NCBI RefSeq assembly: GCF_001680005.1
Contig: NC_033561.1
Span: 1,116,001 to 1,180,000 of the forward strand
Direction of reading: 5' to 3'
DNA: 64,000 bases
From: Plasmodium coatneyi
Taxonomy: Eukaryota; Apicomplexa; Aconoidasida; Haemosporida; Plasmodiidae
This document shows positions 35,501 through 45,352 of this stretch, one piece after another. The notes under the pieces were generated by a model, which had not been told where the DNA came from, made no database searches, and worked only from the letters and a program-made list of their open reading frames with translations. The position numbers and the translations under genes are program-made. Positions within the stretch are counted from its first letter, which is position 1, and the number at the start of each line of letters is the position of its first letter.

Positions 35501-35769
35501 ATGCATGAAGGAGCCACTAGCTGGGTGACAACTCATGTTTAGGGGTACGCCCTGCAAGAGTTCCTTCCTTACATTACAGCGTAAGGGTCTGCTTGATCTC
35601 CCCGATTGTGCATTCATCGATAAGGGAAGACTCAGCGTTGCGTTCCCTCCTTGTGGTGTAAGGTGTCCAGAAAGGGGCAGCAGGAAAACGAGCGGGGATT
35701 GTCTTCCCCCCCTCCAAGCAGGCGAACAACCACACACATAAAATACGTACATACGCAGCTACGTATATA
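32512..35769. other. 3.3-kb divergent intergenic region (2H-like gene / TYW fusion gene)
   Basis: This is largely non-coding, with homopolymer runs near 32610-32628, 32970-32985, 33417-33435, 33999-34013, 34107-34124, 34950-34970 and 35429-35452. AT/GC composition fluctuates, and short TCAGGCAAAA-type phrases lie next to A/T-runs (34059-34070). One small frame encoding hydrophobic segments (33654-33974) is listed separately as a weak candidate. Other frames, including one of 205 codons at 34217-34834 (minus), have no recognisable content. Promoters for both flanking genes presumably lie here. Confidence 0.5.
33654..33974 (+). CDS. Weak candidate: small hydrophobic protein
   Basis: This 106-codon frame begins MVTQLRNCLHVFFSLICC and has two hydrophobic segments (residues about 8-32 and 43-66) separated by KFMRNLEESLLAL. 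The C-terminal third is polar and unremarkable. The arrangement would suit a small two-TM endomembrane protein. An overlapping frame at 33644 also encodes hydrophobic residues because of the T-rich DNA, so the signal may be compositional. I do not recognise a family, and additional exons are possible. Confidence 0.25.
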   Translation: MVTQLRNCLHVFFSLICCLFFLLFFSSCYLILKFMRNLEESLLALVAAQMFPLPIFILLAQGINAVFISWFEREPPSVQWLHGHINTSAACLGDHINAICMHEDTT

Positions 35770-38700
35770 ATGGCACAGTGCACTACGCACACAACGATGG
35801 AGGCCTTTCTGAGGAGGAAGAAAAAAGCAGAAAAGGTGGTCGACATGGAGAACGAGCTTCCCAGATACGCCCATATTTACGAGAACTGCAAGGATGACGT
35901 GTGTAACATTTATTTGAATATCTACAGGGAGAGCAATAAAGGAGTAAGTAAGGAGGGGGAGGATCTTCTTGCAGAGGATAGGAGAAGGATGGAAGAAAGG
36001 GTTAAACGGGTGGTGGAGGAGAAAAACCTTAACGATGATGGGGAAGACAAGTCCATTAAGAAAAGCATCGACTTGTTGGTTTCTCCATGTATTTATGAGA
36101 TAAATAGGAGCCCTGATTATTTCACCAGTTCGTGCTGCTCGGGGAGGGTAGTAATTTTTGGTGAAGCAAGTGAGGTGAATGAGAAGAGGAACTCCAGCAG
36201 TGGTGCCAAATGTAACAGGAGTGGTTCCCTTGCAGGGGGAGCCAACCTGGGAGACACTACCAATGGTAGGACGAAAAGGACCATCGAAGAAGACACCTTC
36301 ATTTCGTACTTAAGGAGTAGTTACCATGAGGGGTGCCACGCAGATGATCAGTCCTACCCTACTGTTCACGGAAGAAACGCATCCCCCAAGGGGACCAAAA
36401 AAAAACACAGAAAAAATGTGCGAATATATTACTCCAGCCACATGCATCAGAATTTGAAAGAAGACTCCAAGTTGGTGAAGCGCATTTTAACGGAGTGCCT
36501 AGGTGGTGTGAACACTTCCCCCCCTGTGGGTAAAGAAGGGGAGGAGCACTCCCTCGTGGTGACTACCCAGTGGAACCCACCAAGTGGAGGAAATCATCCC
36601 GAGGAAAAACCAACCTGTTCGAATGGTGAAGACCTAACCAAAATAACCCCAAAAAAAACGACAAGGATATTTTTCAAATTTGAACCGTTTATTATTCACG
36701 TTAAGTGTGTGAATCTGGAGAGTGCACTGAGGTTGCTGAAAGTGGCACAGATGTCTGGACTGAAGCAGAGCGGTCTATTGAATTTTAACCGGGACGTTAC
36801 CGTTGCGATTAGGGGATCCATGAGACTGGAGCATTATGTGGAGGATGCTCTTTCATTGGAGGAGGATTCTATTGCGAAGCTGCTTGACGTGTGCAATGGG
36901 AAGATGGACCACAATTTGAGGCAGCTTGTGGGGTTTTACCACTGCTATAGGGAGAGTACGCAGGCGGGGGGTTCAAACTGGCAGCCCCTCCAGTTGTACC
37001 AGGTGCAGTGTCAGCAGTGCAGCCAACGGGGGGGACATATCCATCGGGAAAGCATCAAAAAGGACCGTGCCTGTTCAGGTGAAAATGAAGAAAAAGTTAG
37101 CCCCACTATGTCAAACACGCAGTTGGAGAATAACCCACCGACGAAGGAAAAGAAAAATAAGAGAGAAAAAAAAGAAATAAATTTGGACAGGTACAACATA
37201 GAACTGTCGGACGAGGGATACATACGGAGTGGTACTTCCCCAATGGGAGAGAACTCCTCCCTGCAGTGGAAGCTCCTTTCCAGTGAGGGGGACCTAGACA
37301 AGTTCTTCGTTTGGGGGCATGATATGTTTATAGAAGAGGGGAAGATTTACCTATTTGGTGGGTTTGCTAAAGGAGTGAGGAGTAGGGAGTTGAAAGTGTT
37401 CGACGTTGGGAGGAAGAACCTTAGGACGTATGAGACGCCGTTACCAGCGCTGTCTTACCATTGCTTCTTCCGTCTGGACAGCAACTACGCGTGTGTGTTT
37501 GGTGGTAGGAGGAGTCCGGAAAGTTGTACGAGTGACGTTTGGTTGTATGACGTGAGAAGGAATGCGTGGTGCGTTGCGGAGTGGTGCAGTTATGGTCAGG
37601 AAACCTCCCGACCCTGTGGTAGGTACAGACACGCGTGTGTATTCCTCCGTAGGTACCGCAAGAAGCAGAAGGAGGTTTACTTGTTCTATGTGCACGGCGG
37701 TGTTACAGAGAAGAATGAAGTGTTGAATGATTTGTGGGAGGGGAAGCTAACCGTTCAGGGGGACGTCTCCAAGGGGGTAACTGCTCACATCGAATGGGAG
37801 AGGAAAAACTGCTCACAGAAGGTCAAGCAAGAGGGGGAGGTCATCTCCCCATTTCTAAAGAACCACACCATGGTGTATAATAAAAGGAGGAACTTGATTC
37901 ACCTCGTTGGGGGTTGTTCCTCTTCCGTTGCTGAGGGTTCACACTCGAGTCAATCCCGTGAGGAAGATCGTATGGAACATTTACACACATATGACGTGAA
38001 GAGGGACTGTTTTTTTTACGTTCGTTGTGGAGCCAGTGGGGGGGATGGTGAAGAGGCCTTCCCATTGAACCGATTCTCTCACGCCACATGCGCCTGGGGG
38101 CACAACGATTTTGTCCTTATAGGGGGGATCAACATGCATCGAACGATTAACGACGTGTGGTTCTTCCGAATGAAGGAGAGAAAATGGTACCACCTGGGTG
38201 TGTTCCCCTTCCATAGTATGTATGTGAGGGCGAAGGTTGCCAGTGAGGGGGACTACCTGTATGTGGTCGGAGGTGGGTGCACCGTCTTTACCTTCGGGAG
38301 TTTTTTTGACTTGCCCGTCGTTGCTAATTGTAGGAGCATTCTACTCCAGAAGGGGGTGGAAACAACCAAGGGGGACGATGGACCGGTGGAGGAAGAAGCG
38401 GGGGAGGCAGCCGATTTGGCCACATCGTATTTTTACCTCGAGGAGAGGGGAGAGAGGCCAGGAAGAACGTCCCGCCTGAGGGTCAATCACAGACGAATGG
38501 CGAACCCCCAAGGGAAGAAACCATCGAAGAAGCTGCTGTACCTAATTGTAAAGGACAGAACCTACGTGAAGGAGGTGAAAACCGCTTTGGAGAGAATAGG
38601 GGAATTCGATAAGAGTCGCAAAATTGAGGTCTACAAGGGAGGTACAAGTGGGGGAAACGATGAAAACTCCTTCTTAGTCCCAATTGTGGAAAAAATAGAA

Positions 38701-40467
38701 ACATCAAAAAATTATGAAAAGGTCATGCGATTTTTTCCATTTGGAAGGATACAACTTACAAAGGAGGGGAATATTTTCTACCTACGTAGGAGTTCTCAGT
38801 TGGTGGAGGAAAAAACGACTTTGAAGCGATGTCTAACGAATCTGTTTTACAACTTTGCTAATCAGGTGAGGAGGTACTTGAGCGAGTCCGAGAGGAAGCT
38901 CATCCTTAGGGCGAGCAGCAAGTACGAAGTCGTGGGGGGTATTGTAATTTTCCACTATAATAATTTGGGGCCGATTCTGCGGCTGTACCGCACGTGTGTG
39001 GAGGGTATTGCATCGAAGTATATGGAGATGGGCAAGGGGAAGTATACCCACCTAAGGGCCCTGCTGCGTAAGTGCAAACGTTGGAAGATCATCTCTTCTG
39101 TGGATGCACTTTGGCTGGACGTGAGGGATGCGTTCAACAGGTTCCGGGGGGGTCACATAAAGGAGGCAACCAGAACGCAACCAAGGATGCGCCTTAGATG
39201 CATTGGAACGTTTGTTAAATTTTCTAGCCTGGCGAGGAGACGCACCGTGCTGCGTGGCCTGTCTGCATCGAGTCGGTGTGGGAGCACATCCCCCTGTGAA
39301 GGTAGAAAGGAATGCTATTGTAGTGTTGGAGAAAACGCCTGCCTTTTTAATCATCCCTGGTGCTGCCTCACATACGTTAGACGGCGCACAGTAAAGGTGG
39401 AACAGGTAGCCGAAATGAAGAAGCAATTGAAACACCTACGTGAGAGTGAGGTCAGTCGAAAGAACAACCCACGGGGTAAAATAATAAAAGCAATAACAAT
39501 TTACGAACAAATAGACGGGATGAAGAGGAAGAATAGAATCCACTTAGTGCTCGGAAGGAACACCAAAACGATACACATAGAAAATAACGTTGTGTATAAG
39601 CTAGACCTGCAGAAGTGTATGTTCTGCTCAGGTAATGGGACGGAAAAGGAGAGGATGCAGAATCTTTATTTGGACCGATCTAACATGGTGGTGAGGAGGG
39701 AAAACGTTGTTGACCTGTTTTGTGGTGTTGGGTACTTCACTCTCCCTCTGCTAAAGTTTGTTGGCGAGGGAAAAATAAAGGAATATTACGCCTGTGACAT
39801 TAATAGGGATTCTTTGAAATTGCTGAAGGGTGCAGTAAAATTAAACAGAATTGACACAACTCATTTGCGCATTTTAAGACAGAACTCCTTTCTCGTGACG
39901 AAGAATGTGCAGCTCCGTCGGAGGTGTCATCGTGTTTTGCTCGGCTTGTTGCCGCACAGTGTAGATGCCTGGTGCAATGCGTTTCACCTTTTGGACGGTA
40001 AGGTGGGGGGTACCCTACACATACACGGCGTTGGGGAACACGTCTTCGAAGAACAGTTCCTCTCGCGAATGTACACGCATGATTATGTGAACAGGGTGAA
40101 AGGGTTCACCCAGACTGATGTCACCACTTTGTCCTTGTCTGAGTTAGTTCGACATGGACTCCACGTGATAGACGTGACGCAGAGTGGAGGAGACCCCTCC
40201 ATTGTGCAGTCGTCTCCCCATCGTGGGGACAAATCAGGGAAGAGGACGAAGGGTCCCTACAGAGGGAACAACGTTCATGTGAGTCTGCACTTTGCTCAGT
40301 TTGTGCTGATGGAGATTTTTAAGCTTGCCCTGAAGGACTACCTCTTGAACAAGGTGAACTGGCTCGTGTCGATACTGCACGTGGAGCGCGTTAAGTCCTA
40401 CGCGCCTCGACTTTATCACTACGTGGTGGACGTGCGTTGCGTGCCGCAGGAGCGAGGAAAAGTCTAG
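35770..40467 (+). CDS. tRNA wybutosine-synthesizing protein, TYW3-Kelch-TYW2 fusion
   Basis: A single exon of 1565 residues. The likelier start is Met10 (35797), because MEAFLRRKKKAEKVVD resembles the N-terminus of TYW3. TYW3 region, residues 10 to about 420: DKSIKKSID at 93-101 and the signature SPDYFTSSCCSGRVVIF at 114-130. Kelch region, about 505-850: repeated G-G blades such as KIYLFGGFAK, YACVFGGRRS, NLIHLVGGCS, DFVLIGGINM and LYVVGGGC. TYW2 region, about 915-1565: a SAM-binding motif VVDLFCGVGYFTLPLLKF near 1313, YACDINRDSLKLL near 1339, and HRVLLGLLPHS near 1386. TYW2 moves the aminocarboxypropyl group of SAM onto the base and TYW3 then methylates it, in wybutosine synthesis at position 37 of tRNA-Phe. 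The same three-module order is known from plants. Location is probably cytosolic. Confidence 0.88.
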   Translation: MAQCTTHTTMEAFLRRKKKAEKVVDMENELPRYAHIYENCKDDVCNIYLNIYRESNKGVSKEGEDLLAEDRRRMEERVKRVVEEKNLNDDGEDKSIKKSIDLLVSPCIYEINRSPDYFTSSCCSGRVVIFGEASEVNEKRNSSSGAKCNRSGSLAGGANLGDTTNGRTKRTIEEDTFISYLRSSYHEGCHADDQSYPTVHGRNASPKGTKKKHRKNVRIYYSSHMHQNLKEDSKLVKRILTECLGGVNTSPPVGKEGEEHSLVVTTQWNPPSGGNHPEEKPTCSNGEDLTKITPKKTTRIFFKFEPFIIHVKCVNLESALRLLKVAQMSGLKQSGLLNFNRDVTVAIRGSMRLEHYVEDALSLEEDSIAKLLDVCNGKMDHNLRQLVGFYHCYRESTQAGGSNWQPLQLYQVQCQQCSQRGGHIHRESIKKDRACSGENEEKVSPTMSNTQLENNPPTKEKKNKREKKEINLDRYNIELSDEGYIRSGTSPMGENSSLQWKLLSSEGDLDKFFVWGHDMFIEEGKIYLFGGFAKGVRSRELKVFDVGRKNLRTYETPLPALSYHCFFRLDSNYACVFGGRRSPESCTSDVWLYDVRRNAWCVAEWCSYGQETSRPCGRYRHACVFLRRYRKKQKEVYLFYVHGGVTEKNEVLNDLWEGKLTVQGDVSKGVTAHIEWERKNCSQKVKQEGEVISPFLKNHTMVYNKRRNLIHLVGGCSSSVAEGSHSSQSREEDRMEHLHTYDVKRDCFFYVRCGASGGDGEEAFPLNRFSHATCAWGHNDFVLIGGINMHRTINDVWFFRMKERKWYHLGVFPFHSMYVRAKVASEGDYLYVVGGGCTVFTFGSFFDLPVVANCRSILLQKGVETTKGDDGPVEEEAGEAADLATSYFYLEERGERPGRTSRLRVNHRRMANPQGKKPSKKLLYLIVKDRTYVKEVKTALERIGEFDKSRKIEVYKGGTSGGNDENSFLVPIVEKIETSKNYEKVMRFFPFGRIQLTKEGNIFYLRRSSQLVEEKTTLKRCLTNLFYNFANQVRRYLSESERKLILRASSKYEVVGGIVIFHYNNLGPILRLYRTCVEGIASKYMEMGKGKYTHLRALLRKCKRWKIISSVDALWLDVRDAFNRFRGGHIKEATRTQPRMRLRCIGTFVKFSSLARRRTVLRGLSASSRCGSTSPCEGRKECYCSVGENACLFNHPWCCLTYVRRRTVKVEQVAEMKKQLKHLRESEVSRKNNPRGKIIKAITIYEQIDGMKRKNRIHLVLGRNTKTIHIENNVVYKLDLQKCMFCSGNGTEKERMQNLYLDRSNMVVRRENVVDLFCGVGYFTLPLLKFVGEGKIKEYYACDINRDSLKLLKGAVKLNRIDTTHLRILRQNSFLVTKNVQLRRRCHRVLLGLLPHSVDAWCNAFHLLDGKVGGTLHIHGVGEHVFEEQFLSRMYTHDYVNRVKGFTQTDVTTLSLSELVRHGLHVIDVTQSGGDPSIVQSSPHRGDKSGKRTKGPYRGNNVHVSLHFAQFVLMEIFKLALKDYLLNKVNWLVSILHVERVKSYAPRLYHYVVDVRCVPQERGKV

Positions 40468-41056
40468 CAGTGCAATGCATTGGAGAAGCGCTTCCCCAAT
40501 TGGATGCTTTTCCCACTGCCCGCGTTTTTCGTTTTTCGTTTTTCATTTTTACGTAACGAGGGCGCTGTGCCCCTGCATGACGTTGAACTTACCAAGTGGA
40601 AGAACTCGCAACGAACCTGCTAATAAAAATGAACCCACATTGGGGAGTAACCCCGCAAGGGGTAACCATACAATTGAGTTCCCATAATTGAAGCGAAGGG
40701 AATCTCAGCTGGTTGGTGGAACGTGCACGATTTGTCGTCGACGTCGGCTCTGCCGCTTCCAAAATGAAGGGGCAATTTTTGCGGAGGTCGGTGTCGCCCT
40801 GCGTAGGAACGCGGGGGGCGTCAAAGGGAAATAAAAAATGTTTGTTGATTTTTTTTTTTTTTCCTAAAATAAGAGGGTAGGCACAAAAAGTATGAACATG
40901 CATGCCGCGTGAGAACTGCTCGTTTGTTGCGACTTTTCGTTTGCCTTGAATCCCATCAGGTGGTATCACGTGCTACCACGCGGAAGGGGAATGTGACCTG
41001 ATCCCATCCGATTTTCCCTGCCAAGGTTTTTGTTCCCCCCCAACCCCGCAGCAACA
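40468..41056. other. Intergenic region upstream of PHF5A
   Basis: This 589-bp tandem-gene gap follows the TYW stop. It has a GTTTTTCGTTTTTCATTTTT stretch at 40527-40550 and a T-run at 40850-40862. The last ~60 bp before the PHF5A start are C-rich. No gene is seen; it presumably contains the PHF5A promoter. Confidence 0.5.
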
Positions 41057-41077
41057 ATGGCAGCCAAGCATCGTAAG

Positions 41078-41108
<31 letters not shown>

Positions 41109-42241
41109 AAATAATAAAACGGGGGAATCCCTACTGCTTAGCAGCTCCTACGCAGTTATGTAGAAACTACTGTGCCTTTGGAGCGGACAAGTCGCTTTAA
41201 ATTTTGCGACGTTCGTTGGACTGATAAACTTTTCACTTTTCTTTGTCCCACCCCATCTTCGCGTAGACCCTGACCTGATCATGTGCCGCAAGCAGCCCGG
41301 GATAGGTAATACAAATCGTGCGTAGTCGAAGAGAAAAAAATAAAACAGAGCAACGAAACGCGGAAACAACGGAAACAACGGAAACGAACGAAACGAACGC
41401 AGCTGCACAATTATAAGACGGATCGGGGCGGCACATTGTTACGACGATACATGTGCCTCCTCGTATGTCGTCACCCACGTGGATGTAATTTTCCCCCTAT
41501 TCATATTCCCCCTCCTTTTAACCTTTTAACCTATCAACCTTCCAACCTTCCAACCTTGCAGCGATTGGCAGACTATGTGAGAAGTGCGACGGGAAGTGCC
41601 CCATCTGTGACTCCTACGTGAGACCCTACACCCTCGTGCGGATATGTGATGAGTGTAACTATGGGAGTTACCAGGTAGGCAGGGGAAGAACGTAACCTTC
41701 CAAGGGGGAATGCATCATTTGCAGATTTGCAGTGGAAAGACTCTCTTACAAATACACATATACACATATACACATGTACACATATACACGTATACACATG
41801 TACACATATACACGTATACACATGTACACATTTGTAGAGGTGCAACTCTGCCCCCCCTGGGGGACTGCGCTCACATTGGTGAAACAACCGATAGGTGAAT
41901 GCCCCTTTTATATTTGTCCCACCCATCCCCCATTCGCAGGGTAGATGCATCATATGCGGTGGCACGGGCATATCTGACGCGTACTACTGTAAGGAGTGTT
42001 GCCTCTGTGAGAAGGACGTAAGGAATACACACATGGAAAGCAGTGTGCGTGTGTATAAGTGGTCACGTGAGTGTGATTACGCAGGATAAGAATGGACCGC
42101 CTTTCGTTTTGCTGGTTTAAGTTAACATAATTGGATCTTTTTTATTTTTAGCGAGACGGGTGCCCGAAGATTGTAAACCTGGGAAGCGCAAAGACGGACC
42201 TGTTTTACGAAAACAAGAAGTACGAGTTCAAGAGGCAGTAA
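41057..42241 (+). CDS. PHF5A: PHF5A / SF3b14b (Rds3) splicing factor, five exons
   Basis: I assembled five exons with GT-AG introns: 41057-41072, 41267-41305, 41562-41674, 41940-42017 and 42152-42241. They join in frame to a 111-residue protein, matching the ~110 residues usual for the family. Recognisable pieces are [20 protein letters not shown], then [38 protein letters not shown] and [19 protein letters not shown]. These supply the CxxC pairs that form the zinc knot, and the C-terminus is KYEFKRQ. PHF5A is a core subunit of the SF3b complex of the U2 snRNP; with SF3B1 it forms the branch-point adenosine pocket. It acts in the nucleus. Intron 3 carries a TACACA microsatellite. The first exon is only 16 nt, so simple frame-calling would miss this gene. 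Confidence 0.95.
41750..41832. repeat. Microsatellite in PHF5A intron 3
   Basis: Consecutive six-base units of TACACA/TACACG/TGTACACA type fill the middle of the third PHF5A intron. The sequence alternates pyrimidine and purine for about 80 bp, an arrangement prone to length variation. Confidence 0.8.
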
Positions 42242-42446
42242 CAGAAGACCACATTGTGCGCTTTGGAAATATGATCCATGCGGATTTATGGGCAGATGGG
42301 GGGAAATCCTACATATGCCCTTGCATGAAAGAAGGAGGCACCATATATGAATGTGTTCTTAAGAAAACGCCTGTCCGTTGTCAGTTGATTATTCGGTAGC
42401 GCCCCCTCAGCGACCCTCAACTTTGGGAAGCGTGTTGGTTGCGTAG

Positions 42447-42935
42447 TTATTTGAAAAACAGATCGAAATGGTTGTTAGAATTTCTACCCATTATAGTGTA
42501 ATGAGAACAAATAAGGTTTCCTTTTTGGATATAAAAGTCTTGAAGTTCACTTGACAAGGCATGTAGATTAGCCCAGGAGACTGTATCTAAGATGGCTCTA
42601 TAATTTGCTTCGAATGCATCTAATAGATAATGGTGAATGGGGTCACCCTCACTTGTTCGGTTGACGTGTGTTTCCTCTTCCTTTTGTGTGTCCTTGAAAT
42701 GAGCCATATTTTTTTTTTTTTTTTTTTCTGTTTCTTGTAAGAGGTCGCTATATGACACACGATTAGCAATTCTGGACAGGATGCGAAAGTGGATTTCTTT
42801 ACCGGTCCAGTTTTTCCATCTGGGCATACTATTTTTTATTCTTTTGTAACATTTCAATCGTTTTAAGTGCTTCAAATAGATCTTCTCGCTGCTCAGGATG
42901 TAGTAATAGTTACTCATGATGAGCATGCTCTGCAT
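42447..42935 (-). CDS. Small protein of unknown function (162 aa)
   Basis: A single frame starting MQSMLIMSNYYYILSSEKIY. The N-terminal third is basic and Tyr/Leu-rich (LKHLKRLKCYKRIKNSMPRW) and looks helical. A Lys run encoded by a T-tract (EKKKKKN) and an acidic linker follow. The last ~65 residues (HHYLLDAFEANYRAILDTVS, then WANLHALSSELQDFYIQKGN) look like a compact helical module. There is no signal peptide or obvious TM. The gene converges on PHF5A, with 205 bp between stops. I do not recognise the family. Composition and the helical C-terminus favour a real gene. The start may be Met4 or Met7, or there may be an upstream exon. Confidence 0.5.
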   Translation of the reverse strand: MQSMLIMSNYYYILSSEKIYLKHLKRLKCYKRIKNSMPRWKNWTGKEIHFRILSRIANRVSYSDLLQETEKKKKKNMAHFKDTQKEEETHVNRTSEGDPIHHYLLDAFEANYRAILDTVSWANLHALSSELQDFYIQKGNLICSHYTIMGRNSNNHFDLFFK

Positions 42936-43038
42936 GTGTACAGTTGGAAGGAAAAATGTGAGGGGAGGAAAAAATTTTTAATGATTCATGTTTGTTTATT
43001 TGGCTGATAAGGCAGTGAATAATGGCATTTTCCCCCTC

Positions 43039-43098
43039 TTTCGTTATGCCTTTCGTTATGTCTTTCGTTATGTCTTTCGTTATGTCTTTCGTTATGTC
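43039..43098. repeat. Five-copy 12-bp minisatellite
   Basis: One TTTCGTTATGCC unit is followed by four TTTCGTTATGTC units, perfectly in tandem. It lies just upstream of the small minus-strand gene ending at 42447, so it could be in its promoter or 5' UTR. Confidence 0.85.
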
Positions 43099-43667
43099 TT
43101 TCTTTTTTCCATCCCAGCAGACGACTCTGAACGCGTCTGTCGAGTAACCATTATCCTTTTCTTCGTATCCAAGTGTTCGACGTCTTCTTTGCAGCTGCGC
43201 GAAATTGTATGAACAGGTCAGGCGATTTGGCTAGCACACGCACGTGCCCAAACTGAACAACCCTCGGGGGGTGAAAAAGACTGGAACCCCATTTCGGAGG
43301 AGTACGCACGCAATGGGGAGGGAAGAGAACATTCGTCCATTCGTTCATTCGAACATTCGTTCATTCGCTCATTCGTTCATTCGAACATTTGTGTAACCTC
43401 TTCCCAAGGGAACGGACATCCATCACTAGATAATTGCCATCTACGTCTGGCAGGGGTGAAAAAAAAAAAGGATTCATAGTTTGAGCGCAAATCCAAACTG
43501 GTCATAACGTATACAACAGTACAATTGAATCAATTTATGGATGCTTACATAATTTGAAAAAATTTTTTTTTTTTGTTAGAAATTTTAATTTCAATTTTCT
43601 CTTCATTTGGGAGAGGTTGTTCACGGGTGAACTAGCCATTCCTGTTCAGGCAAAATGGTGAAAAAAA

Positions 43668-43702
<35 letters not shown>

Positions 43703-43820
43703 GGAGGTAGACAGAGGAAGCTTGGACAACTGCAGGGTACAAAAACAATGTACAAAGGTGTGCACTCCTGCGTGTAGGAAAAATAGGTTTTAACTATTTT
43801 CCACGTGAAGGACAAATAAA

Positions 43821-44144
43821 ATGACGCACAGAACTAAGCAGCGGCAATTGCAGCTTGTTTTCGTTACACACCTATTTGTGGAGAGCTTATTGCTATACAC
43901 TTTGTTGTGTTTCCGGTTGGACTGTGGCAGAATTGAAAAGGGGAGGAACATACCAGATGACGTTGAATGGTTTAGAAGCACGATCCACGGGAAAAGAAGG
44001 AAAGCCCGCTGCGGAGGCAAACAGCGTGATGTTAAAAAGGACCAAGGGACAGAGCATGCCGTTGGAAGTAATGAAGAACGATACTCAGGGTCGATATGTC
44101 TAAGAGGGTGTATGTACATGCAAGTGCCATCAACGAGTTGGTGA
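43821..44144 (+). CDS. Weak candidate: small membrane-anchored or secreted protein
   Basis: This 107-codon frame starts MTHRTKQRQLQLVFVTHLFV with a possible signal anchor (residues about 10-32), followed by a basic, Cys/Gly-containing tail ending STSW. A second frame from 43855 overlaps it with 82 codons, so the coding strand and frame are uncertain. I do not recognise it. It is included because the local composition is less homopolymeric than its surroundings and an anchor-like segment is present. Confidence 0.25.
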   Translation: MTHRTKQRQLQLVFVTHLFVESLLLYTLLCFRLDCGRIEKGRNIPDDVEWFRSTIHGKRRKARCGGKQRDVKKDQGTEHAVGSNEERYSGSICLRGCMYMQVPSTSW

Positions 44145-45352
44145 ACTGACCTCGTTATGGTACACACATGGGTGCCTTTTCTTTGTTAAAAAAAAAAAAA
44201 TCCCACAACCACAAGTAGGTACAATCTGCAAAGATCCACCCGAGTGGGGGGAAGTGACTAGTCTCCCCCCTTTTCGCAAAGTTGTAAGTTCCTCCCGTTG
44301 GAGGTTCTTATCTGGCATATGGCGCTTCAAAGGTGTGTTCCCTTAGGGGTGTACACATGGAAACCTTTTTCACCGCATCACCGACACTTTACGCCAGCCC
44401 CCATTTTCCTTTCCATTTGTGCACACTTATACCGGTAATGTTCAATCTTTGGGATGCGCCTTCGAGCGTCGGTCCAGTATCTGTGTCACTGTGGGGAAAA
44501 GAAGTGAAACGGAGTCGGTCACGTTGGTCAAAAAAAAAAAAAAAAGAATTGCTAATCAGACGAGTTGCCAAGGGAATATACCTCACGCGCAGGCTAATCG
44601 CGTTGACTAAAAAAAGGGGGCCCTCCTTCCCAACTTGGTACCCATTTTTTTTTTTTTTTTTTTTTTTTTTTACGCCCTGTAATTTTCCAACTTGTTTGAA
44701 ATTGTTCCACGGGGAGATGAATTTTACCAAAAAAAAAATATATATATATATAAATATACATATGCAAAGTTTACATACATTCTTTAAAGAAACCGATGGC
44801 GGGGGAGGAAAGAAAAAAAAAAAAAAAAGAAACAGGATTGAGAAAAGGGATGACGATAAGCACAAATTTTTTAAGTTCTCATTGACACGAGGGGGATAAA
44901 CAAACTGCTTTTCGAGTGGGTTACTCCTCCGATCTGGTGTGGTCTGATTTGCGCATCATCAGATTTTCGCTGTTCCCGTTCGACTTGTGTTTAGCCACCT
45001 TAGCTTCGAATAATCTGTTTTTCCTGGTCGAGGTTGGTTGTTTTTTTTTTGGCTTTGTATGACCAGCTGACGCAGGCAGGTGAAAACGGAGGACTACCGC
45101 AGAACTGCAACAGAACTGCGTTACTGTTTCTGCGGGGCGCACCAAGTTAGTTACTGTGGCGTGTCGCTTTTAGGGGCTCTTTGCGGCCTACCCAGGAGAC
45201 CCGCCACGGAGGTCCGAACGGGTGAGGAGGAAAACACCACCAGCAGGTAGGGAGGCAGGAAGAAGAGTCCATTCGGCCATGTTTGCCTTCCCCCCCTGTG
45301 GATGCACATATAGATATGTGTACCTCCGTCCGTCCGTATGTAATTCCTGTAC

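Larger units (their letters stand above)
42936..45352. other. 2.4-kb intergenic region with minisatellites
   Basis: The region contains five 12-bp units TTTCGTTATGTC (43039-43098) and a CATTCGTT/CATTCGAA array (43330-43392). T/A runs lie at 43563-43575, 43660-43684, 44528-44545, 44645-44671 and 44815-44828. A weak small-gene candidate at 43821-44144 is listed separately. A 188-codon frame (44333-44899) runs through homopolymers and is not called. The right end presumably contains the promoter of the aspartyl-protease-like gene. Confidence 0.5.

Noticed and set aside
43039..43392. Repeated short units considered as a CRISPR-like array
   Set aside because: The units are contiguous or irregular with no unique spacers, and the genome is eukaryotic. 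They are ordinary minisatellites.
44333..44899. 188-codon plus-strand frame
   Set aside because: It passes through four homopolymer tracts (poly-Lys, poly-Phe), and the opposite strand has an equally long frame.
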